Assembly (NCBI GenBank): GCA_903895725.1
Contig: CAITUV010000043.1
Location: forward strand, 75,298 to 139,297
Length of the DNA: 64,000 nucleotides
Source: an uncultured Myxococcales bacterium
GTDB taxonomy: Bacteria; Myxococcota_A; UBA9042; CAIXZC01
Reading direction: 5' to 3'
Positions 39,719 through 46,541 of this stretch are shown piece after piece (position 1 is the stretch's first letter; every line of letters starts with the position of its first letter). The notes beneath the pieces are model-generated. The model worked only from the letters and a program-made list of their open reading frames with translations, was not told the DNA's origin and made no database searches. Position numbers and translations under genes: made by a program.

Positions 39719-42589
39719 TCAGGGCACGACGCAGAAGCAGTGGTCAGTTTCGGTCGTCAGGGCTTCGAGCCCGGCAGCGCATTTCCCCTCTGCATCGCAC
39801 GGTGCAGCGCAGTAGGAGGAGCCGCAGAACCCGTCCACGCAGTCGGCGATGCCCGGGTAGTCTTCGGCCTTGCACTCGGAGACATCCTTGCAGGGAGTCC
39901 CGCCCAGGAAAGCCCCCGAGCCGGTGCAGGCCAGACCGGCCTGGCATGCCGGGGCCTTGGCGTTCACGTTGAACAGCGGACAGGACTGGCCGGCCTTGGA
40001 CGTGGCGGCCTTGACCTCGGGGAGGCAGAAGCAGCCGCTCTCGCCGAACAGCCAGGCCCCCGAATCGGCACAGAGGGTCTCCTTGCCACAGGGGGCGAGG
40101 CACACCGAGGACCCGCAGTGGCCCATGAAGCAGACCGGACTCCCCAGGTAGAGGTCGGCCGGGCAGTCGGTACCCTTGAGGCAGACGTCGGTGGCGGCCA
40201 CGGCCGGGCTGCCGATGCACTCGAGATCCTCCAGGCAGTATGCTGCAGCGCTGTTCACGTTGTACAGAGGGCAGGGTTCACCGACCTTGGCCTCGCCCAC
40301 GACGGCCGGAGCGCAGTAGCACTTCTCCTTGCCCTCGGCACCGACGTCGAGAGGCTCGTAGCCCTCGGGGCAGAGCCCATCGGCATCGCACTTGGCCGAG
40401 CAGAACGAGGTGCCGCACCAGCCATCCTGACAGACGGGATTGCCGAGGTAAGGGGTGTAGGCGCAGTCCGCGTCCTTCTCACACGGAACGGTCTCTTCGG
40501 CCGGGATTCCGAGGCAGACGAGCTCGGGCAGGCAGAAGTCGGCATCTGCGTGAACCGTAGCGAAGGGGCAGGGATCACCCTCGACCGCGTCGCCGGTCTG
40601 GACCGGGGAGCAGTAGCAGGCCCCTTCCTCGACCGGGATGGGCTGGTAGCCGGGCTCGCAGTCCAGATTGGCGTCGCACTTGGGGGCGCAGAAGGAGGTC
40701 ACGCAGTAGCCCTCGACGCACTTGGGATTGCCCGGGTAGTCGTCGAACGAGCAGTCCGCGTCCACCTTGCAGTCCTCGCCGGGGGCGGTTCCCGAAGCGC
40801 CGATGCCGAAGCAGGCCAGGCCCGCCTCGCAAGCGCCGGCGTCCGGGTTCACACTGAAGAAGCCGCAGGTCTCTCCGGCCTTGCGGTTGCCCGGGGCCTC
40901 TCCCGGTCCGACGCAGTAGCAGAAGCCCCCGGCGAACAGCCAGGGAACGTAGCCGGCCGGGCAGTCGCCCATCTCGTCACACTCGCCGACGCAGGTCGAG
41001 GTACCACACTTGCCCTTGAAGCACTGCGGAGCACCCGCGTACGAAGCGGGGCAGTCGGAGGCCTTGGTGCACTCGACGCTGAGCAGGTCGGACGCGGCTC
41101 CGGCGCAGAGCACATCCTTCACGCACTCGTCCGAAGAGCCGTTGATGTTGCCAAACGGGCAGGGGTCGCCCTGCTTCGACGCACCGGTGTAAGTCGGAAT
41201 GCAGTAGCAGGAGGTGCCGACGTCGGCAGGCTCGAAGCCGTCCGGGCAGGTCATCACCTCTTCGCCATCCTGCTCGGTCACCGTGCACTTCGCCGAGCAG
41301 AAGCTCGAGCCGCAGTAGCCGTTCTCGCACACCTTGCCACCCGGGTACCAGTTGCCGGCGCAGTCCTCCGCCTTGTTGCACTCGAGCGTGCCTTCGTCTG
41401 CAGCAATACCGAGGCAGATCAGGCCGGCCTTGCACGCATCGGCCTCCGGATTGACGCCGAAGATCGGGCAGGGGTCGCCGGCCTCGGCGTCGCCGACCTC
41501 GGTCGGTGCGCAGAAGCACTGCCCCGAGACATCGATGGGGAAGAAGCCGGCCGGGCACTCGTCGTTGGCATCACAGGCCGGGGAGCAGAAGGAAGTACCG
41601 CAGTAGCCGTCCACACAGTCCGGGTTGAGGAACCAGAGGCTGGGGTCGCAGTCGGCCACGGTCTCGCACTTGTTGGCCTCGGGATCCTCCGCGTCAGCCT
41701 TGGCTTCGATGCCGAGGCAGGTCAGGTCCGGGCCGCAGAAATCCTTCTCGAAGTGAACGTTGAAGATGGGGCACGGATCGCCGGCCTTTCCGCTGCCGGA
41801 AGTCGTCGGGACGCAGTAGCACTTGCCGAACCCCGCGTTCATCGCGTCGAACCCGGGCTCGCACCCGAAGTTGGCATCGCACTTGCCGGCACAGTACGAG
41901 GTGCCGCAGATCCCCTTGGTGCAGTCAGGGTGCAGAGCGGGCGGGAATCCGGCCGCCACGCAATCCTGGTCGGTCACGCACGGAGCGGCGGGGTCGGGGG
42001 CCGTGCCAAAGCAGGTGAGGTCGGCCCCATTGCAGGCCCCGCACTCGGAGTTGGAGCCCTTGTAGTCGCAGGCCTCGCCCAGCGCTCCCGTCCCGCAGGC
42101 GTCGAACTGGCATGCGGCCGAGGGTCTGCAGAAACCAGGGTTTCCAAAGCAGGTGAACCCCGCCGGGCAGTCACCGTCCTGCTGGCAGTCACTGGTGCAG
42201 AACGTGCCCCAGGTGCTGTTGGCGAACTGGTGCTCGAGGCAGTACTGCCCTTCGGGACAGTCCTTGCTCTTGAGGCAGGAGGTGCACTCGATGTCCTTGC
42301 AGGTCCAGTCGGCTTCGTCGCAGTACTGGCCCTTTCCGTAATCGCAGGCGGGATCGCATTGGGCCTGGGGCACTGCGTCGGGGACGACCTCGACGGAATC
42401 CGGGCCGACCTGGTTGTCGGGTGGAGCGACCTGCTCGCCGGGCAGCTGGTCGACCGGCGCACCGTCCTCGACGGCGTCCGGAGCCACCGGCACATCCGTT
42501 CCTTCCTTTCCACCATCCCCGCCGCCACAGGATGCGAGCATCGCAGCGAGCACCACCGACGAAAGCCTGACAACGAATCGAGCGATCAT
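39719..42589 (-). CDS. Lipoprotein with eight ~95-residue Cys-rich tandem repeats
   Basis: 956 aa. GGAGGTTGACC precedes the ATG at 42589; the lipobox is MLASC (Cys21), followed by an Asp/Pro linker. An N-terminal Cys-rich region (~85-165) precedes eight tandem units (42088 down to about 39722). Each unit reads roughly GDPCPxFxVN, then Cys, LxCLGI, a C-x5-DC pair, YCGTSFCSxxCD, CPxGY and CYCxP, with about ten Cys. No enzymatic motif is seen. It is probably a long disulfide-stabilised surface rod. It is the first gene of an operon whose next two members are GH26- and GH63-like lipoproteins, so glycan binding or scaffolding is a reasonable guess. Confidence 0.85.
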   Translation of the reverse strand: MIARFVVRLSSVVLAAMLASCGGGDGGKEGTDVPVAPDAVEDGAPVDQLPGEQVAPPDNQVGPDSVEVVPDAVPQAQCDPACDYGKGQYCDEADWTCKDIECTSCLKSKDCPEGQYCLEHQFANSTWGTFCTSDCQQDGDCPAGFTCFGNPGFCRPSAACQFDACGTGALGEACDYKGSNSECGACNGADLTCFGTAPDPAAPCVTDQDCVAAGFPPALHPDCTKGICGTSYCAGKCDANFGCEPGFDAMNAGFGKCYCVPTTSGSGKAGDPCPIFNVHFEKDFCGPDLTCLGIEAKADAEDPEANKCETVADCDPSLWFLNPDCVDGYCGTSFCSPACDANDECPAGFFPIDVSGQCFCAPTEVGDAEAGDPCPIFGVNPEADACKAGLICLGIAADEGTLECNKAEDCAGNWYPGGKVCENGYCGSSFCSAKCTVTEQDGEEVMTCPDGFEPADVGTSCYCIPTYTGASKQGDPCPFGNINGSSDECVKDVLCAGAASDLLSVECTKASDCPASYAGAPQCFKGKCGTSTCVGECDEMGDCPAGYVPWLFAGGFCYCVGPGEAPGNRKAGETCGFFSVNPDAGACEAGLACFGIGASGTAPGEDCKVDADCSFDDYPGNPKCVEGYCVTSFCAPKCDANLDCEPGYQPIPVEEGACYCSPVQTGDAVEGDPCPFATVHADADFCLPELVCLGIPAEETVPCEKDADCAYTPYLGNPVCQDGWCGTSFCSAKCDADGLCPEGYEPLDVGAEGKEKCYCAPAVVGEAKVGEPCPLYNVNSAAAYCLEDLECIGSPAVAATDVCLKGTDCPADLYLGSPVCFMGHCGSSVCLAPCGKETLCADSGAWLFGESGCFCLPEVKAATSKAGQSCPLFNVNAKAPACQAGLACTGSGAFLGGTPCKDVSECKAEDYPGIADCVDGFCGSSYCAAPCDAEGKCAAGLEALTTETDHCFCVVP
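39722..42088 (-). repeat. Eight in-frame repeats of about 285 bp inside the lipoprotein gene
   Basis: Eight diverged copies of a ~95-codon unit lie head to tail, each opening with a G-x2-C(P/G/D) motif and ending with a CYC/CFC motif. They are recognisable at protein level and only partly at DNA level, so the amplification is not recent. Confidence 0.8.
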
Positions 42590-42635
42590 GGTCAACCTCC
42601 TCTGGCCAATCCAAACGCCATCGTGATGAGCCCGC

Positions 42636-42664
42636 ATTATATTGATCGCGGGCGCCGGCGTAAA
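42636..42664 (-). promoter_or_regulatory. Sigma-70-type promoter for the 42589-35403 operon
   Basis: The minus strand shows TTTACG (42664-42659) and a perfect TATAAT (42641-42636), 17 bp apart. The leader to the ATG at 42589 is about 40 nt. Confidence 0.65.
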
Positions 42665-42767
42665 CCGCAATCTGACAGAGGGGACCCCGCGGACTTTCGC
42701 AGACACGCTCCGGATGGCGGCGGCAGGTCGGATGACGCACTCAAAGGGCGGGGCGGAACGGGGTGCC

Positions 42768-44576
42768 TCAGAAGGACTTCTCGAGGTTGATGATCTGCTC
42801 GGAGAAGTCGTACTCCTCGGCAGCCGGGGCCGACGGCATGGCCTTTCGCATCTCCATCTTGGAGCGATGGATCTGCTGGACCAGCTCGGGGGGATACTCG
42901 ACCCGGTAGGCGATTCGGAAGCTCTTCTTCTCTTTGGGCTGCAGGGTCAGATGCCACTTCAGCAGCCCCTTGGAATCCGGCTCTTTGTCGCCCGAGACGG
43001 AGATGTCGTCGACCTCGATTTCCTTGTTCTCGCTGACCGGGACGCGGTCGGCCAGGTCCAGGGTGACGGGATCGGCCGAGAGGTTCTCCACGGTGACGAC
43101 GAAGGCCACCTTCATGATCGTGCGCTTCTTCCGGTCGATGGAGCTGCTCTTGCGGTCAAGCACGCGGGACAGCTTGACCTGGTCGGCCACACCCAGGAAC
43201 ACGGCGAAGGTCTCCCCTTCGGCCACGAACGGGAGGTCGGTCATCCCCAGGAAGGCTCCGTCCTGGTACAGCGCCACCCTGCCGGGCAGGAGAGGCTGCG
43301 AGCCGTCATTGGTCATCTGGAGCGTCCGGATGGCATTGAGCGATTGCTCCGGGACGGCCGTGATTGCCTGCTGACCGGCCAGAGTGGTGCGGCCGATTCG
43401 AACTCGAACGGGGTGTCCGTCTCCCCGTACGGTGGGTTTCGCGTCGCCCGAGAAGAGGGCCGTAGTGCCGCGTGTTCGAAGCTGCTGGAACATCTCGGCC
43501 GCCTTGCCCTGGACCTGCACGAGCTGGTCGACGTTATTGTCGTAGATCTCCATCTGAGCGGCTTCCTGGGCCATAGGGGCGTTCATCTGCTTCCACAGCC
43601 GGTTCTGTCCCTCGAACGCAGCCCGGGCGCGGTCAAACGAGTCGGCCCGGCCCTGGATGATTCGGGCCGCCTGACCGCTGTCCCCCAGGGTCAGTGCGGT
43701 CAGCTCGGGGATGCGGTTGGACTCGGTCGATGACTGTGTCGAGAACTTGAGCGTCGCTCCGCTCCAGTCTTCTCCCGTGGTCTGCGTGACCACGGCGAAC
43801 GATGTCACCTCGCCCTTGTCCGGGGTCCTGCCCTGGGCCCGCAGCTCGTGGGCCGGCTCCCAGGTGGCACCGGGCAGCATGTAGGTCAGCACGAGTCGGG
43901 CGTTGTGCCCGGAATCCCCCTCGACCGTCACCACGATCGTCGTCTCCTCGAGCTGCGTGAGGGCCTGCATCTCGGACAGCTTGCGCTGCCGGGCATACAG
44001 CTCAGGCTCGAGCTGCCGACGCTTGATGGCGAGGTCGCGGCGGGCCTTTGCCGTCTCGCGCAGCGAGGCCGCCACGAACTGCACCACCTGTCCGTAGGTC
44101 TCCACCTTGATGTCCCGCAGCGGAGCATCCTTGGCAATCTTGTCCATGGAGAAGACCTTGATTCCCTCGATCTGGGCGGCCTGCGCGTTGAGAATCGCGA
44201 CTTCGTCGTCGAGCGCTGCGATCTCGTCTGCGATCTGCTGCACCGCCTCCTGGGCTTTGCGATACTCCTCGTCATCGGGACGGGCCAGGTAGTCCCGGCC
44301 CACCTGGACATCGACGATCTGCCCGGCCTCCGCCGGCACGAGGGCGACGCGCACCGAGCCGTCGTCGACCCAGCCGGGAAGGCGACGGAACGAATAGGTC
44401 GCAGCGGCCTTCTTCAACGAGATGACCGCCTCCCGGGTCACCTGGGCCCGGTCGGAAAAGACCGTCACCTCGGAGATCGAGGAGGTCAGGGCCTGTCCCT
44501 CCGACTCCTGAGCCCATCCCGACGGGGGCAGAAACACGACTACAGCAAGCACTGCGAGACTGGCGAGCGTTCTCAT
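42768..44576 (-). CDS. MuiA/DUF4139-family exported protein
   Basis: 602 aa with a signal peptide ending near GWAQE (residue 22). Residues ~30-130 match DUF4140 (SSISEVTVFSDRAQVTREAVI, PGWVDDGSVRVALV). A coiled-coil-like helical stretch follows (~85-210), and residues ~215-600 match DUF4139 (TYMLPGATWEPAHELRAQ, VTQTTGEDWSGATLKFSTQ, FRIAYRVEYPPEL). This is the 'mucoidy inhibitor A' family, periplasmic or cell-surface proteins without an established activity. It stands as a separate unit; the PI-PLC operon ends 183 bp upstream with a hairpin. No clear promoter could be read before it. Confidence 0.88.
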   Translation of the reverse strand: MRTLASLAVLAVVVFLPPSGWAQESEGQALTSSISEVTVFSDRAQVTREAVISLKKAAATYSFRRLPGWVDDGSVRVALVPAEAGQIVDVQVGRDYLARPDDEEYRKAQEAVQQIADEIAALDDEVAILNAQAAQIEGIKVFSMDKIAKDAPLRDIKVETYGQVVQFVAASLRETAKARRDLAIKRRQLEPELYARQRKLSEMQALTQLEETTIVVTVEGDSGHNARLVLTYMLPGATWEPAHELRAQGRTPDKGEVTSFAVVTQTTGEDWSGATLKFSTQSSTESNRIPELTALTLGDSGQAARIIQGRADSFDRARAAFEGQNRLWKQMNAPMAQEAAQMEIYDNNVDQLVQVQGKAAEMFQQLRTRGTTALFSGDAKPTVRGDGHPVRVRIGRTTLAGQQAITAVPEQSLNAIRTLQMTNDGSQPLLPGRVALYQDGAFLGMTDLPFVAEGETFAVFLGVADQVKLSRVLDRKSSSIDRKKRTIMKVAFVVTVENLSADPVTLDLADRVPVSENKEIEVDDISVSGDKEPDSKGLLKWHLTLQPKEKKSFRIAYRVEYPPELVQQIHRSKMEMRKAMPSAPAAEEYDFSEQIINLEKSF

Positions 44577-44718
44577 GACAATTCCTCCATCCGCTGGTTC
44601 ATCGGCATCGGATCCGCAACGAGGGGCGGCGTCATACGAGGGTCACTCGGGACCGTTCTATCGCGCGCCTTCCTCATCACATCGTTCGGGTACAGCTCGT
44701 GTCGACCTCTCGCATCAC

Positions 44719-44751
44719 CTGCCGTGGCGACCGTTTCCGGGCCCACGGCAG
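44719..44751 (-). terminator. Strong hairpin downstream of the PI-PLC-like gene
   Basis: A perfect 9-bp stem, CTGCCGTGG (44719-44727) with CCACGGCAG (44743-44751), encloses a 15-nt loop and begins about 9 nt after the stop at 44760. There is no clear T-run, so it may be an attenuated or Rho-assisted terminator of the 50288-44760 operon. Confidence 0.5.
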
Positions 44752-44759
44752 ACCGTCGC

Positions 44760-46541
44760 TCATTCGTTCAGGCAACCGACCTTCTCGCAGTAGCTCGTGT
44801 ACCAATCTGCGTACGGCTCGTCGCTGGCCGGAAAGGTCACCGCGATTCCGGTGTGCGCCTGCCCGAACTGCCAGTATCGGACCGCCAGGCCGAGCGTCTC
44901 CATGGCCAGTGTGAACTGCGCCGTCGAGCCATCCGTCGCCGCCTTGGTCGCCGCAAACGACAACCCCTCGAACTCGGCCGGCAGCTCATCCCCTTTCTGG
45001 GTTTCCACGAAGAGCACCTGCCGGTAGCGGATGCGCCCTGACTTTCCTTTCCCTGTCTTGTACCGCAGCACCATCCCCAGGGGACCGTCCGACTGGGTGA
45101 TCACCGATACCTTCCCGGCTCCGCTGGTCCCTTCGGATTTCGCGTGGAGCGGGGCCTGAGTCATCCCGTGTTGTCCCCATGCGATGGTCTTGGTGAGCGA
45201 GCTGAGCTTCCCGGTCCATTCCCAGTGCTTGCCCGTCCCCTCACTGACATGGATCTCGTGCAGCTCGAGCCCATCCAGGTCCACGAACTTCACGGTCGGG
45301 TCGACTCCCGTGTCGAACTCCTTGGCGTCGACCCAGAGGATTTCGTGCTCGGGAGTGAGCTTGCCCACGGTATGCCACAGGGTGGCGTTGTTCTCCGACT
45401 GGTGCACCTCGACGATCCACCCGCTGTTGTTGATGGCCACGCAGGGGACCGTGCCCGTGTCGTACTTGCCGTGCCGATGCCACCGGACCTGGCCGTCGGG
45501 CTGCAGGCTCCCGGTCCAGTACCAGAGGTCTCCGGAACCGCTGTGATGTACCTCCACGACGTCGCCACCGTCGTTGATGGCCACGGCGGGATCGAACCCC
45601 TGCTCCCGGAGGTAGCCTGTCCTGGTCTCCAGATTCCCGGAAAGCACCACGAGGATCTTCCCCAGCATCCCGGCCACGAGCGGAAGGCCGGAAGGCACTT
45701 CCTCGGCCTCGAGCAGCGCATCCTCGCCGAACACGGACAGCAGGAGGTCGTTGAGGAAGGCCGGGTTGCCCTGAGCAAACGACAGGTTGTCCGTCAGGTT
45801 TCCCTTGCTGTCGAGCAGCACCGTGATCGGGAGGTGATTCGGGTGCTGAGCGGACCACTTGGCAATGACCTTCAGCCATTCCTCCAGGTTGGGTACGTCG
45901 GGATTGTCGCCCGCCGTCCACACCTCGGCTCCGGGAGTGGAATGGCCGATCAGGTAGGTGGGATTGTCAATCGACCACGGGCTGTCGTGGAAGTCAAACT
46001 CCAGGAAGCGGACCCCGGCGTCGAGCTGCTGCGTGATCGTGCCCCGCTTGCCGTTGTAGTCGCCGGAATACGAGTTGTGTGTCGAGCGGACGACGCTCTG
46101 GTGCAGGGGAACGAGGAGGTCGGGGTTCGGGGTAGGGGTCTCGGGGTCCGGGAGAGAATCCGAAAGGACGAGGTCGGGAGGCACAGGACCGGAGTCCGCA
46201 AGAAGATCCGGGAGGTCGGGGTTCGGAGTAGGGGTCTCGGGGTCCGGGAGAGAATCCGAAAGGACGAGGTCGGGAGGCTCGGGACTGGAGTCCAGGAGAA
46301 GATCCGGGAGGTCGGGGTTCGGGGGAGGGGGCTCGGGGTCCAGGTGAACATCCGAAAGGATGGGGTCGTGGGGCACGGAGCCGGGGTCGGGGAGGAGGTC
46401 CGGGAGATCGGCAAGGGACTTCGAGGCCGGGCCCGAGCTGCCGCACGCGGACGTCGCTGCCGCGAGCAGGAGCATCGCCGCCAGCGTCCACCCGGGCATC
46501 CGGAGAACCGGTCCGCCTCCCATGCTGCCCCGGAGGATCAT
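44760..46541 (-). CDS. PI-PLC-like phosphodiesterase lipoprotein
   Basis: 593 aa. The ATG at 46541 forms an ATGA overlap with the stop of the upstream gene; an ATG six codons on is an alternative. The lipobox is ATSAC (Cys33). A Pro/Asp/Leu linker made of 32-residue repeats covers ~45-143. The next ~180 residues resemble a phosphatidylinositol-specific PLC X domain: VVRSTHNSYSG (His155), LDAGVRFLEFDFHDS and a second His in LIGHS (His200). The C-terminal ~260 residues include two WHxxGK-type beta repeats (LWYWTGSLQ, LWHTVGKLT, HWEWTGKLS). Phospholipid or glycolipid cleavage at the cell surface is inferred. The gene is last of a three-gene operon. Confidence 0.82.
   Translation of the reverse strand: MILRGSMGGGPVLRMPGWTLAAMLLLAAATSACGSSGPASKSLADLPDLLPDPGSVPHDPILSDVHLDPEPPPPNPDLPDLLLDSSPEPPDLVLSDSLPDPETPTPNPDLPDLLADSGPVPPDLVLSDSLPDPETPTPNPDLLVPLHQSVVRSTHNSYSGDYNGKRGTITQQLDAGVRFLEFDFHDSPWSIDNPTYLIGHSTPGAEVWTAGDNPDVPNLEEWLKVIAKWSAQHPNHLPITVLLDSKGNLTDNLSFAQGNPAFLNDLLLSVFGEDALLEAEEVPSGLPLVAGMLGKILVVLSGNLETRTGYLREQGFDPAVAINDGGDVVEVHHSGSGDLWYWTGSLQPDGQVRWHRHGKYDTGTVPCVAINNSGWIVEVHQSENNATLWHTVGKLTPEHEILWVDAKEFDTGVDPTVKFVDLDGLELHEIHVSEGTGKHWEWTGKLSSLTKTIAWGQHGMTQAPLHAKSEGTSGAGKVSVITQSDGPLGMVLRYKTGKGKSGRIRYRQVLFVETQKGDELPAEFEGLSFAATKAATDGSTAQFTLAMETLGLAVRYWQFGQAHTGIAVTFPASDEPYADWYTSYCEKVGCLNE
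46118..46405 (-). repeat. 96-bp tandem repeat (three copies) coding the linker
   Basis: Copies begin at 46118, 46214 and 46310. The first two are nearly identical and the third is diverged. Each encodes 32 residues of the type DPETPTPNPDLPDLL followed by a DSGPVPPDLVLSDSL stretch. Confidence 0.85.

Noticed and set aside
39740..42790. Very long open frame on the plus strand opposite the eight-repeat lipoprotein
   Set aside because: Antisense to a gene with signal peptide, repeats and ribosome site. Cys-rich GC-rich genes rarely give stops on the opposite strand, and the antisense product has no recognisable domain.
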